Of a stretch of DNA of 64,000 nucleotides, positions 44,127 through 54,700 are shown piece by piece. Location of the stretch: NCBI GenBank assembly GCA_023150835.1, contig JAKLKB010000019.1, positions 1 through 64,000 on the forward strand, written 5' to 3'. The notes under the pieces were generated by a model. The model did no database searches, was not told the DNA's origin, and saw nothing but the letters and a program-made list of their open reading frames with translations. The stretch comes from Myxococcota bacterium. Lineage in GTDB: Bacteria; Myxococcota_C; UBA6777. Made by a program: the position numbers and the translations under genes. Positions within the stretch are counted from its first letter, which is position 1, and each line of letters begins with the position of its first letter.

Positions 44127-47100
44127 TTAGGCGACGGGGCGACGGCGGCGTGCAAAAGCGATGAGCAAGAGGAAAAGACCGAAGAGAAGGGCTGCTTCGC
44201 TGGATGCGACGCTTGTACAAGCACAGCCCGGGCTTTGGTACCGCCCACCTGTGTTGTCTTGGTCTTTTGTATTTCCTGTTTGGGTGCCGCCTGTTTCTTT
44301 TTGTCCGCCGTCTGTGGTGTTGTCCTGCTCGGTGTTGGTGTTGTTCTCGGTGTTGGTCGGAAATTCGGTGTTGTTTTCGGCGTTTGTGTTTTCGGCGTTT
44401 GTGTTTTCGGTGTTTGTGTTTTCGGTGTTTGTGTTTTCTGTGCTGGGATTTTCGGGTGTGGTGGCTTTGTGGCACTGTGCGTTTCCATCAAGGACGACGC
44501 AGGAAGCGCCTGAGGGGCATTGGATGCCGTGACAAGGGTCGTGGTCACAGACGCCCCCGTAGCAAGTGCGTCCTGTGGGGCATTGGACACCCACACAGGG
44601 ATCACCGACACATTTTCCAGCGATACATGTTTGGCCTTGGCTGCATTGGACGCCATCGCAGGGGCCTGTTTGTTTGGGATCGTCTTCGCACTTGCCGTCA
44701 ACGCAGCGTTGTTTGGCGGAGCATTGGACATCCGTGCAACTGTCGACGCACTTTCCTTCGCGACAGAATTGGCTTGTGCTGCATTTGACGCCGCTGCATG
44801 GGTCGGAGACGCATTGCTTGTTGACGCAGCGCTGTCCGTTTGGACAGCCTTGGGTATAACAGCTTTGTTCTTCGCACTTTCCGGCTTTACAGAGGGAGCC
44901 GTCGGGGCAGGTGACAAAGAAGCAAGCATCGATACATTTTCCAGCGACGCAGCGTTTGTCGGGATCACAGGTCATGCTTTTGCAGGGATCGCCGATGCAG
45001 ATACCATTTTCGCAGGTAAGTCCGGCGGGGCATTCGCCCTTGTTGCACTTTTGGCGGCATTGTCCGTCGCTACAGACCAACCCAGAGGGGCAGAGGGGGT
45101 TTCCGCTGGTTTCGTTGTCGATCTGACCATCGCAGTTGTTGTCCTTGCCGTCGCAGATCTCGTTGCTGGGTTTGGGGGCGCTGCAATTTTCCCATTGGCC
45201 GTTTTTGCAGATCTCTTTGCCTTCGCCGCAGGCCGAGCTACAGGTGCGGGTGATGCCGTTGTCGATCACACCGTCGCAATCGTCGTCTTTGCCGTTGCAG
45301 ATCTCGGTTTCGGGAGAAGGGCCAGAGCAACCGCCCCATTTTCCGCCTTGACAGGTAGCGGTGCCTTTTCCACAAGGGCCTTGGCAGGGGCGTGGTGTGA
45401 GTCCGTTGTCGATCTGGCCGTCGCAGTCGTCGTCTTTGCCGTTGCAGTCTTCGGCTTGTGGTTTGGGGGCATCACAAAAGGCCCATTGACCGGCAACACA
45501 GCGTTCTTTTCCACTGCCGCAAGCGGTGGAACAAGCGCGTTCGGGGACGTTGTTGTCGACTTGACCATCGCAGTTGTCGTCGATGTTGTTGCATTGTTCG
45601 GGAGAAGGTTGGCGGGCGCTACAGCTTTCCCACTTGCCATTTTTGCAAACTTCAAAGCCTGCGCCACAAGCGCTACTACAAGCTTGGGTGAGGTTTTCGT
45701 CGATCAATCCGTTGCAATCGTTGTCGATCCCGTCGCAGATCTCGGGTGTTGGGGGCTTGGCGGCTGCGGCACATTGGGTTCCGTTACCATCGGCCTGACA
45801 GACCCACGTTCCTGTGTTTTTACAAGCGCCAGCACCGACTTCGCACGATTGTCCGAGGGTAAGGAAGAAGTCTGCGTAGCTGAGTGTTGCTGTTTGAAGG
45901 ACTGGACTATCGCGACTGTCCGAAGTTTCGAGTAAGAATTCGATCTCGACAAAGCGGTTGGGAGTGATGCCGAGGGGCTGTCCTTTTCCGGTGTAAAGCC
46001 CCCATGCAGCGGTCGCAAGAGCAGCTTGGGTCAGCGCACTACGCGCACGCACTTTGATGGTTTTTTGGGGGCTGGTATTTGAATCGGTCCACGTCACGGA
46101 GTTGAAGTGAGACTTGCATTGCGAGTCAAAGACTTGGCGGATGGTACCCGAAGAAGGAGCCACGATCGCAAACAGCGTAAAGCCCGTCATATCCGAGTAA
46201 GTGTAGGGGTTGGATTGTACTGGAGAAGAGCAAGCACAAGCACACGCACCCGGGACGAAACAAAAGCAAGGCTTGGTTCCACCAACGTCGCAGATCGGAT
46301 AGGCCCCGACTTTGGCACCGTTTGAGGTGTTGAGTTTGTAGGCGAGACCTTCGCTGTAAGAGTTGGCCCATGTAAAACCTTTGGAGTCGACGGCGATCCC
46401 GATGGTATGGAGTCCAACGTCTGTGTAGTTGGTGGTCGTGCCAGCAGCGGCGTTGATAAACGAGACGAGGCGGGTATTGGCACCGGCAGCATCGTTTGAA
46501 CAAGCTACCCACACGTTGCCGTTTCCGTCGATGGCGACGCCACGTCCCATTCCGCCGATCGGGTAATCTTGGCGAGCGCCTGTTTGTGCGTTGAATTTGT
46601 ACAAGACGCGATTGCCGTAAGAAGCGGCCCAGACGTTGCCGTTTCTGTCGGCGGCGATGCCATAAACACTCGGAGCGGAGTATTCGCCCGTCACGGTGCC
46701 GGTCGTCGAGTCGATCCGAACCACAGTTCCACGGCATCGCGCAGACACCCAGATATTGTTGAAGGAGTCTGTGGCGAGTCCGTAGGTACAGATGCGTGGG
46801 TCAAGGACGCGTCGTTTGATCTGATAGCTGGTTCCATCGATCTGTACGACAGAATAGTTGCTTCCGCTGTAGGCTCCCCAACCCCCCGCCCAGATATCGC
46901 CGTTCTTGTCGACGGTCACACCCCGAGGACCGGGAGCGACGTTGTGCGAGACGATAAACTTTCCTTCGGCGGTGACCGCTGCTACATAGTTGGACGATCG
47001 CAAGCCGACCCACACATTTCCGCGTGAGTCGACCGTTGTCCGCGAAGGGCTTCCACCGATGTTGTTTTGTTTGAAGTCATAAGTCCAAAGGATGGCACCT

Positions 47101-47381
47101 GTGCGCGTGTCCATCTTGACGATGGTGTTGAGTCCTGAGTTGGGCAGGTAGATAAAAGGGGTTTCGTTGTACTGTTGTTTGGCTGGATCGTAAAAGATCT
47201 GCGCAGCCCCGGGGGTTTTGTTGGTGTCGACGTTGGTTGCAGAACCGGCCTTCCAATCGGCTTGTGTGTTCCATGTCTTGGTTTTGGGGTTGGTTTGTTG
47301 CGCGAACGCTTCAGACCATGACCAAAGCGCACACGCGATCATCCCTAACAATAGGGATCGATGGATGCTTTGGATGTTCAT
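44127..47381 (-). CDS. giant secreted propeller/MopE-repeat protein with MYXO-CTERM-like anchor
   Basis: A 1084-aa protein. The signal peptide MNIQSIHRSLLLGMIACALWSWSEAFA ends at AQQTN. About 60-370 is a Vgb/NHL-like propeller (GVTVDKNGDIWAGGWG, GIAADRNGNVWAASYG, GVAIDGNGNVWVACS). A beta-sandwich region comes next. About 520-760 has MopE-like repeats, many almost identical to those of the gene at 40276. About 770-950 holds EGF-like CxxGQxCxxGKCxGDPC modules. A TENTN/NTE repeat linker and GCACTS, hydrophobic helix, ARRRRPVA complete the MYXO-CTERM tail. The ATG follows GGAGG. The promoter at 47441-47470 fits. Paralogous in its middle to the neighbour; probably both surface exposed. Confidence 0.87.
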   Translation of the reverse strand: MNIQSIHRSLLLGMIACALWSWSEAFAQQTNPKTKTWNTQADWKAGSATNVDTNKTPGAAQIFYDPAKQQYNETPFIYLPNSGLNTIVKMDTRTGAILWTYDFKQNNIGGSPSRTTVDSRGNVWVGLRSSNYVAAVTAEGKFIVSHNVAPGPRGVTVDKNGDIWAGGWGAYSGSNYSVVQIDGTSYQIKRRVLDPRICTYGLATDSFNNIWVSARCRGTVVRIDSTTGTVTGEYSAPSVYGIAADRNGNVWAASYGNRVLYKFNAQTGARQDYPIGGMGRGVAIDGNGNVWVACSNDAAGANTRLVSFINAAAGTTTNYTDVGLHTIGIAVDSKGFTWANSYSEGLAYKLNTSNGAKVGAYPICDVGGTKPCFCFVPGACACACSSPVQSNPYTYSDMTGFTLFAIVAPSSGTIRQVFDSQCKSHFNSVTWTDSNTSPQKTIKVRARSALTQAALATAAWGLYTGKGQPLGITPNRFVEIEFLLETSDSRDSPVLQTATLSYADFFLTLGQSCEVGAGACKNTGTWVCQADGNGTQCAAAAKPPTPEICDGIDNDCNGLIDENLTQACSSACGAGFEVCKNGKWESCSARQPSPEQCNNIDDNCDGQVDNNVPERACSTACGSGKERCVAGQWAFCDAPKPQAEDCNGKDDDCDGQIDNGLTPRPCQGPCGKGTATCQGGKWGGCSGPSPETEICNGKDDDCDGVIDNGITRTCSSACGEGKEICKNGQWENCSAPKPSNEICDGKDNNCDGQIDNETSGNPLCPSGLVCSDGQCRQKCNKGECPAGLTCENGICIGDPCKSMTCDPDKRCVAGKCIDACFFVTCPDGSLCKAGKCEEQSCYTQGCPNGQRCVNKQCVSDPCSGVKCSTSQFCREGKCVDSCTDVQCSAKQRCVDGKCEDDPKQTGPCDGVQCSQGQTCIAGKCVGDPCVGVQCPTGRTCYGGVCDHDPCHGIQCPSGASCVVLDGNAQCHKATTPENPSTENTNTENTNTENTNAENTNAENNTEFPTNTENNTNTEQDNTTDGGQKETGGTQTGNTKDQDNTGGRYQSPGCACTSVASSEAALLFGLFLLLIAFARRRRPVA

Positions 47382-47440
47382 TTTTTATCCTCCTGCGCTG
47401 TGTTGACCATGTGCCGAGTAAGATAGCGAAGATCGTTTGG

Positions 47441-47470
47441 ATTCTATCGTGGATCGTCTCAGTTTGCCAA
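47441..47470 (-). promoter_or_regulatory. sigma-70-like promoter of the 44127-47381 gene
   Basis: On the minus strand TTGGCA and TAGAAT are separated by 18 bp, each matching five of six consensus bases. The leader would be about 55 bases. Confidence 0.6.
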
Positions 47471-48028
47471 GATTTGATATCTTTCTGAGGAGTCGTTGTT
47501 TGCGAACAATGCGGCCTTTGCGTGAGCCTTTTGTGGGCTGACCCCGATGTTTCGGGGATGTTGGTTCTGCTTGCATCCTGCCTGCTCTGGCTTGTTGCTT
47601 TGGAAGTGTTCGCAGCTCAACAAGGCTTGAGCCGATCCATCGTTTTCGGGTATGGCGCGCCATTTGTTGCGTTGGCGCTGTCGCGTTGGTTGCGTGGCGA
47701 TTTGCAGTGTCCGCTGCTCTGCCGTATGCGCTCATACGAGAGCCGAGAGATGCGTGATCGAAGGGTCGATGCGAGCCGCTGTCGACGCCCTGTTGTTGGG
47801 CAGCACAGGGGGTCCCTACGTTTTTCGATCACGCCCCCTGCGGATTTCGCACTCATCAGCACAGACCCAAGAGGGGCTTGCTTTGGCTCATCTGTTTTTT
47901 TTTGAACCTTTGTTCTTGACTTTTTTTGAACTTTTGTTAAACCAAAAAGCCTTGTTGGGTTAAGCCGCGTGTAGAGATGGGTATTTTGGTTGATTTTGCG
48001 CGGGAGTAGGTGACGTGAGGGGTTTGAG
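47471..48028. other. gene-poor interval with possible remnant frame
   Basis: A 127-codon plus-strand frame (47522-47905) has one hydrophobic segment (MLVLLASCLLWLVALEVFAA) but its second half lies inside the family A copy at 47734-47852 and no good ribosome binding site precedes it. It is thus more likely a remnant or chance frame. An imperfect duplication of TTTTGAAC.TTTGTT lies at about 47898-47940, before the hydrolase gene. Confidence 0.4.
47734..47852. repeat. family A MITE-like repeat, copy 5 (internally shortened)
   Basis: ATACGAGAGCCGAGAGA at the left and TGCGGATTTCGCA at the right. The inner palindrome GGGCAGCACAGGGGGTCCC is truncated compared with copies 2 to 4. Confidence 0.75.
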
Positions 48029-49345
48029 ATGAAAAAGATACGAGGATGGTTGTGTGGTGTGAGTTTGTTGTTGGGTGTGGTCGTGGTGTTGGTGGCGTGT
48101 GATGGGAAAGCGCCGACAGGTGAGCAAACGACCGAGAACAGCGGTGTAGAGTCGGATCAAGAAAAAGCGGTGGTGGAGTTGGGGAGCGAAAACACGCCGG
48201 ATGGATCTGTCGAAGCGGGTATTGAGTCGCAGCCCGAGGCGCAAGTCGAGCCGACGACTGAGCCGACGACTGAGCCGACGACTGAGCCGATGCAGCCCGA
48301 AGCAACGACCGAACAGGTCTCGCCCGAGCCGACGACCGAGTCCGTACAGCCCGAAGCAACGGCTGAACAGATCTTGCCTGAACCAACCCCCGAGTCCGTG
48401 TTGCCCGAACCGCAGCCAGACGGTGTGCTGGGAGCAGATTACAGCAAAGACGGTCCGATGAATGTGTCGAGTGTCCCTCGGCGTGATATCACGTTGCCGA
48501 CGAGTACGGGCTGTGGGAAGTTTTGCAAGGTGTTTGTGGAAGTCAGTTATCCCGATGGCAGCGCGATCGCGGGGCCGTATCCGCTGGTGCTCTTCTCGAA
48601 CGGATTTTTGCTCAAGTCATCGTATTATGCGAGCTATGCCAAACGCTTTGCTTCGTGGGGATATGTGGTGGTGCGTTGGGATACCGATGGCGAAGATCCA
48701 ACACCGATCATCGGTAAGGGAGCGGTAGATCACGATGCGTTGGGCAAGATGATCGTCGAGCTGATCTCTTGGGCGGATGCCCAATCCAAAGATCCCGCTT
48801 CTGCGCTGCGTGGGAAGTTGGACGCATCCAAAACGTATGCGGTGGGCCATTCACGCGGTGGGAAGGCGAGTGCGCTTGCAGCAGGGCTTGATCCACGCAT
48901 CAAGCTGTATTTTGGCATCGACCCTGTGAACTCCAATCCACCGCTGAGTTCAAAGCGCGTGGATGCGCTGCCTGAGTTGGCAAAAAGCGCAGCACCCGTT
49001 GGGGTCGTGGGTTCCGACAACAACACGGGAGGTTTCCAACCCTGCACGCCTGTCAACGACAACTACACCAAGTTCTACGACGCAGTTTCGCGCAGCGCGT
49101 GGGAGATGCACGTTGTCAACAGCGGCCATATGCAATTTCTCGACAATACGACAAGTTGCGGCTTTACATGCTCGGCTTGTTCCGACGGTTCGACACCGAG
49201 TATGCGTGTGCGCGACCTCACGCAAACGATGATGATCGCGTGGGGAGAAAAGCACTTCCGAAGTGCCGATATCACGGTCTATTTGACGGGTGCGTGGTCA
49301 CAACAAGCGACGCAGGCAGGACACGCGAAGTTTCGTCGTAAGTGA
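48029..49345 (+). CDS. lipoprotein alpha/beta hydrolase, chlorophyllase/PAF-AH-like
   Basis: A 438-aa protein. The signal segment ends in VLVACDG, a lipobox, followed by an acidic Pro/Thr/Glu-rich linker with PTTEPTTEP-type repeats (about 70-135) that may span the cell-wall space. The hydrolase domain starts about 140. It has GPYPLVLFSNGFLLKSSYYASYAKRFASWGYVVV, elbow GHSRGGKASALAA, and a later NSGHMQFLD with the likely catalytic His. The elbow GHSxGGxxA and the opening YP-x-V-x-F are typical of chlorophyllase-like or PAF-acetylhydrolase-like enzymes. A C-terminal Cys cluster (CGFTCSAC) may form disulfides. The start is close to GGTTTGAG. An envelope esterase is the likely role. Confidence 0.78.
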   Translation: MKKIRGWLCGVSLLLGVVVVLVACDGKAPTGEQTTENSGVESDQEKAVVELGSENTPDGSVEAGIESQPEAQVEPTTEPTTEPTTEPMQPEATTEQVSPEPTTESVQPEATAEQILPEPTPESVLPEPQPDGVLGADYSKDGPMNVSSVPRRDITLPTSTGCGKFCKVFVEVSYPDGSAIAGPYPLVLFSNGFLLKSSYYASYAKRFASWGYVVVRWDTDGEDPTPIIGKGAVDHDALGKMIVELISWADAQSKDPASALRGKLDASKTYAVGHSRGGKASALAAGLDPRIKLYFGIDPVNSNPPLSSKRVDALPELAKSAAPVGVVGSDNNTGGFQPCTPVNDNYTKFYDAVSRSAWEMHVVNSGHMQFLDNTTSCGFTCSACSDGSTPSMRVRDLTQTMMIAWGEKHFRSADITVYLTGAWSQQATQAGHAKFRRK

Positions 49346-49606
49346 GCTTTTGTGTGTGCGCCGTAAGTGAGTTTTTTGGGGCGGGTGGTACAGGCTTTTT
49401 AGTGATAGAAAGGAACGGGCGAGGGGCAAGTCGCCATTTGTGAGTTTTTGTGGGGGGGTGTTGCAGGGAGGGGAGCGTGTGTTAGTGTTTTGGCCTTTCG
49501 TGTGCTGAAAAGCTGCGCGTGTTGTGGGTGAGGCTCTGGATCTTCGATCTGTTTTGGGGCGCGTTCAACAAGGCGCGCTGTCATCGGAAAGGTCGAGGGT
49601 GGAGTG

Positions 49607-51430
49607 ATGTTGTGGTGTCGGGCAGTCGTGCGTGGGATCGGGATCGGATGGTGTGGTTGGTTGATGATGCTGTGGTCGTGCCAAGCGCCACAAGAACCGG
49701 GCTGTGGGGATGGAAAGACGCTGTGTTCAGCGCGATGCGTGGATCTTGCGAGTGATGTGGGCCATTGTGGGGCGTGTGGGAAAGCGTGCGGCGCAACCGA
49801 GCGTTGTGTAAAAAGCCGATGTGTCGGGCTTTGCGATGGAAAACAAGTGCGTTGTGGCGAGGCTTGTGTGGATGTGCAAGCGACACGTGCGCATTGTGGG
49901 GCGTGTGGGAAAGCGTGCGGTGCAACAGAAGCTTGTGTGGAAGGGCGTTGTGTGTCTTCGTGCGGGTCGTTGGGGAAAGTCGCGTGCAGTGAGACGTGTG
50001 CGGATCTACAGACGGATGTTGCGCATTGTGGTGTGTGTGGGAAGGCTTGTGATGTGACGGAACGATGCGTGTCTGGGGTGTGTTCGTGTGCTTCAGGAGA
50101 AGGCCGATGTGCGGGGCGTTGTGTCGATCTGCGAGCCTCACGAGAACATTGTGGGGCGTGCGGTGTGGCTTGTGCGGATGGTCAGTCCTGTGCGAGCGGA
50201 GTGTGCGTTGCAGTATGCCCTGAAGCGACGCCGTTGTTGTGTTTGGGCGGATGTATCGATGTCACGCGAGATTCCCGTCATTGCGGGGGATGTGGGAAGG
50301 CGTGTGCGCTGGATCAAGAATGTGTCGGGGGTCAGTGCCTTTGTGCAGAGGGGCTGATGCGTTGTGGGGATCGTTGTGTGGATGTGATGGCGAATGGTGC
50401 GCATTGTGGGGCGTGTGGTTTGGCCTGCGAAGGGGGGCAGGTTTGTTCGGCGGGGGCGTGTGTGGCTTCGTGTCCTGCGGCGACAGCGACGGTTTGTTTG
50501 GGAGGTTGTGCGGATACGCAAAACAACTCATTGCATTGCGGTGCGTGTGGGAAAGGGTGTACGTGGGGGCAGTATTGTGAAAAGGGAGCGTGTCGTTGTC
50601 CCGAAGGACAGGGCTTTTGCGATGGGGCGTGTGTGGATCTGAAGGTGGATCGGCTGCATTGTGGGGCGTGCGGGAAGGCTTGCGCGGGGGGGCAGCTTTG
50701 CGATGAGGGCGCGTGCGTTGCGAACTGTGCGGCCTCCAAAAAGGCGTGTTATGGGGGTTGTGTGGACGTATCAAACAATCCGCGTCATTGCGGGGGATGT
50801 GGTGTGGTTTGTCGCGCAGGGACGGGCTGTGTCAAAGGGCAGTGTCAGTGCGCGGCAGGTCAAGTGCGTTGTGGTCGGTCATGTGTGGAAGTGGCGGCAG
50901 ATCCGTTGAATTGTGGGCGTTGTGGTCTGGCTTGTGGGATGGGCGAGCGTTGCGTGGAGGGGCGTTGTGAAGTGGGTTGCAGTCCTTCGTATCCAGATCG
51001 CTGCGGAGATCGTTGTGTGGATCGCAAGCGCGATAACGCGCATTGTGGGGCGTGTGGCGTGGCCTGCCCGCAAGGGCAGCTTTGCGTGGAAGGCAAGTGC
51101 GCGTTGAACTGCCCTGCTGGACAGAGTCCGTGTGATGGGATCTGTGCGGATCTGCAAACAGACACGCTGCATTGTGGTGTGTGTGGGAAGGCTTGTGCCT
51201 CGTACGAGCGTTGTGTCGCGGGAGTGTGTGCTTGCGAAGAAGGCGTGGGACGGGCGTGTTATACGGGTCCAGCGGGGACGGAAGGAAGAGGCGTCTGCAA
51301 GGGCGGCGTCTCGCATTGCAAACAAGGCCAGTGGTCGGCGTGTGTGGGCGAAGTGTTGCCCTCTGCGGAGATCCCGCAAGATCGGTTGGACAATAACTGC
51401 GATGGCCAAGTCGACGAAGTCGTGCCGTAA
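49607..51430 (+). CDS. Cys-rich repeat lipoprotein (HCGxCG repeats)
   Basis: A 607-aa protein. The N-terminus MLWCRAVVRGIGIGWCGWLMMLWSC ends in a possible lipobox (LWSC). The rest is about thirteen modules of roughly 40 residues with pattern CxxxCVDxxxDxxHCGACGxxCxxGxxCxxGxC, all Cys conserved, ending with a MopE-like DRLDNNCDGQVDE. Both ends and spacing imply a rigid disulfide rod. ATG 49607 is preceded by GAGG at 8 bases, with GTG 49604 as alternative. The next gene has the same kind of repeats plus NHL blades. Whether they form one complex is unknown. Confidence 0.75.
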   Translation: MLWCRAVVRGIGIGWCGWLMMLWSCQAPQEPGCGDGKTLCSARCVDLASDVGHCGACGKACGATERCVKSRCVGLCDGKQVRCGEACVDVQATRAHCGACGKACGATEACVEGRCVSSCGSLGKVACSETCADLQTDVAHCGVCGKACDVTERCVSGVCSCASGEGRCAGRCVDLRASREHCGACGVACADGQSCASGVCVAVCPEATPLLCLGGCIDVTRDSRHCGGCGKACALDQECVGGQCLCAEGLMRCGDRCVDVMANGAHCGACGLACEGGQVCSAGACVASCPAATATVCLGGCADTQNNSLHCGACGKGCTWGQYCEKGACRCPEGQGFCDGACVDLKVDRLHCGACGKACAGGQLCDEGACVANCAASKKACYGGCVDVSNNPRHCGGCGVVCRAGTGCVKGQCQCAAGQVRCGRSCVEVAADPLNCGRCGLACGMGERCVEGRCEVGCSPSYPDRCGDRCVDRKRDNAHCGACGVACPQGQLCVEGKCALNCPAGQSPCDGICADLQTDTLHCGVCGKACASYERCVAGVCACEEGVGRACYTGPAGTEGRGVCKGGVSHCKQGQWSACVGEVLPSAEIPQDRLDNNCDGQVDEVVP

Positions 51431-51468
51431 GAAGGGGGAGTCGTGATGAGTCGGATATTTGGAAAGAA

Positions 51469-51695
51469 GCGAGTGTTTGGGATATTCGGAGATAGGCGAG
51501 CGTTTGGGATATTCGGAGATAGGCGAGCGTCTGGGATGGTGGGGATGCGACATCGCAACTCCATCTTGTCCGATGGACGGGTGCGGGTCGATACGCGAGG
51601 CCATGAGAGCGTCGATCAGGTATTTGTGAAAGAGCGGGCAAGGCAACCGGTCGATACGCGAGGCCATGAGAGCGTCGATACGCGAGGCCATGAGA
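51469..51695. repeat. two tandem repeat blocks between Cys-rich genes
   Basis: Block 1 has a 27-bp unit with GGGATATTCGGAGATAGGCG (starts 51469, 51496, 51523 partial). Block 2 has a 24-bp unit GTCGATACGCGAGGCCATGA... at 51650 and 51674, with a further copy at 51587. The frame is open through both blocks, but the real start of the next gene is at 51788, so the 51431-51787 interval is treated as untranslated. Confidence 0.85.
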
Positions 51696-51787
51696 TGTTT
51701 GGGATGCGAGCCGATGGGGGCGAAAGCGTTTGGAATGAGCTTTCGTGTCGAGCCATCGCCAAAAGACAGCAGGCAAAGGGTCAAAAG

Positions 51788-54700
51788 ATGCAGCAGCGAA
51801 TCGGTGTATGGGGCTTTTGGCGTGGCGTGATGGTGTTGTTGTGGGGGATGTGGGGAGTGGCCTGTCAGCCTCCCCAGCCCTCTTTGTTGTGTGAAACGGG
51901 AAAAGCCCGTTGTGGCGAGGCTTGTGTAGACGTCACGCAAGATCCGAAGCATTGTGGGGTGTGTGGGGCGGTGTGCCGTTCGGAGGAGCGCTGTGACAAG
52001 GGCTTGTGTGTGTTGCGTTGCGCGGCTGGGACGCAAGATTGCGCAGGGAATTGTGTGGATATCTTGGCAAGCGAAAAGCATTGTGGCGCGTGCGCAAAAG
52101 CCTGTGCAACGGGCGAGCGTTGTTTTTTGGGTCGATGTGTTTCAGCTTGTCCGCCCAATCTCCCCGATCTTTGCGAGGGGACGTGCGTGGACAAACGATC
52201 GGACCGCAAGCATTGTGGGGCGTGTGGTGAGATCTGTGCGGTGGGCCGAGTCTGCCAAGAAGGCGGATGCCGCTGTCCTATCGGGCAGTTCTTGTGTGGG
52301 AGTACTTGTGTCGATCCGATGACCAGTACGCAACACTGCGGAGATTGCAAGCGCCCTTGTGCAGAGGGCCAGATCTGTGCAAGCGGAACGTGCGTTCCTT
52401 CGTGTCCATCGGCAACACCGACGACGTGCTTTGGGGGATGTGTTGATACGCAAAGCCACCGCTTGCATTGTGGGGGATGCGGTCGGGTTTGTTTGGCTGG
52501 ACAAAGCTGCTCTGCGGGGAAGTGTTTGTGCGCCGAAGATATCACGGAGTGCGGAGATCGTTGTGTCGATCTGACCTCGGATTATGCGCACTGTGGGGCG
52601 TGTGGGGCGGCTTGTGCGGGAGGTCAGTTGTGTGCTTTCGGCGGTTGTGTGACGTCATGTCCTGCGGCAACACCCACCGCTTGTTTCGGCGGATGCGTCG
52701 ACACACAAAGCAATCGATTGCATTGCGGAGCCTGCGGTACAGCCTGCGGAGCAGGGCAATCTTGTATCCAAGGCAAGTGTGTGTGCCCTCCCAATCAAAA
52801 GCTTTGTGATGGTGTTTGCGTCGATCCTCGCGCCAACTTCCAACATTGCGGGACGTGTATGCAGATCTGCGCGATGGGTGAGGTGTGTGGTGACGCGAAG
52901 TGCCAGATCCAATGCCCTGCGGCGACGGCGACGATCTGCTTTGGTGGTTGTGTCGATCTGCAAAGTGATACGTTGCATTGTGGCGGATGTGGCAAGCGTT
53001 GCGGCTTTGGAACGGCGTGTGAAAAAGGCCAGTGCGTTTGTGCTGTGGGGTTTGCGCTGTGTGGAGGGCGTTGTCAAGACCTTCAAAACGCACGTGCGCA
53101 CTGTGGGGCGTGTGGCAAGGCGTGTGGGCCAACCGAGTCTTGCGTCAAAGGGGCGTGTGAGCCTGTGTGTTTGCGTGAAGCCCCGACGCGCTGTGGTGCG
53201 TTGTGCGTCGACACAAAGCAAGATGCCCGTCATTGCGGAAGCTGCGACAAAGCCTGTGCGCAAGGCGAGCGTTGCCGAGATGGTCAGTGCGTTCCCGAAT
53301 GCCCTGTGGGGCAGACTCTTTGCGCGGGACAATGCTTCGATCTGCAACGTTCTTTGCAGCACTGCGGGACGTGCGGAAATGCTTGCGCGGCAGGGTCGGT
53401 GTGTAAAGCGGGGCGGTGCGATTGTGTGGATGGCGCTGTGCGCTCTTGCTATGAGGCTCCCGCCGCCACCAAGGGCGTGGGGCCTTGTGTCGCAGGTGAA
53501 CAACGCTGTACAGCGGGTGTTTGGGGCCCTTGCACAGGGCAGGTATTGCCGAGTATCGAGATCAAGGACGGTGTGGACAATGATTGCGATGGGATGGTCG
53601 ATGAGTCCGTACAAGTTCAACTTTTTGCGGGAAATTCGCTGCTGAAAAATGGTGGATTGCTGGAGGCGCGCTTTCATCAACCCGCACAGATCGTCTCGGA
53701 TAGTGCGGGAAATCTGTATCTTGCAGATACCGCCAACCACATGATCCGAAAGATCGATCCACAAGGCAACGTGACAACCTTCGCAGGGACGGGTGTTCCA
53801 GCATTCAAAGACGGGACCGCTCTCCAAGCCACCTTCCAGCACCCCGAAGATCTCGCCTTTGACAGCAAAGGAAACTTGTACATCGCAGACACAGGCAACC
53901 ACGCCATCCGCATGATCGATCTACAAGGCAACGTCAAGACGATCGCAGGTGCCGGAAAGTCGGGATTTCAAGATGGATCTGGTGGACAAGCGCTGTTCTT
54001 TTCTCCGCGTGGGATCGCGTTCGATAAAAATGGGACGCTTTTTGTTGCAGATACGGGCAACCACGCGATCCGCAAAGTCGATCCACAAGGCCAAGTTAGC
54101 CTGATCGCAGGAAATGGCGTCGCTGGATTTAGTGATGGTACGGGCAAGATGGCTCAATTCGACGAACCCACCGATCTGGTCATCGACTCCGCAAACAACC
54201 TGTACGTCGCCGATTCGCAGAACCATCGCATCCGAAAGGTCGATGACAAGGGCGTCGTCACCACCTTTGCAGGGGCGGGCCTTGCAGACTTTCTTGATGG
54301 AAAAGCTCAACAAGCGCGCTTTAAGGCTCCGCGTGGTCTGCTCTTGGACGGGGCTGGAAACCTGTACGTCGCCGATGCCTTTAACCATCGTATCCGCAAG
54401 ATCGACGCTCAAGGCAACGTCTCCACTCTTGCAGGGACGGGAAATGCAGGGTTTAAGGACGACACAGGCTTGAATGCGCAGCTCTATCGGCCTTCTGGAC
54501 TGGCGCTCGATAACAAAGGCGACTTGATGATCGTCGACACAGAAAACAAGCGTGTTCGCAAACTGTCGCTGAATACGGGGATTGTCACCACGTTGACGGG
54601 CGATGATCCGCGTGGTTTTGTCGATGGTTCGGTCGGGCAAGCCAAGTTCAATCGCGTTTCCGCTGTCACCACCGATCTCACCAACGGAGATGTGTTTGTG

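Noticed and set aside
44520-45935. 471-codon plus-strand frame
   Set aside because: Same reason as above, antisense to the MopE-like region of the second giant.
47522-47905. small membrane protein of 127 aa
   Set aside because: Half of it lies in a family A repeat and it has no ribosome binding site; kept only as a note on the interval.
51443-51787. N-terminal extension of the NHL giant
   Set aside because: The extension is translated tandem repeats and would hide the lipoprotein signal that starts at 51788.
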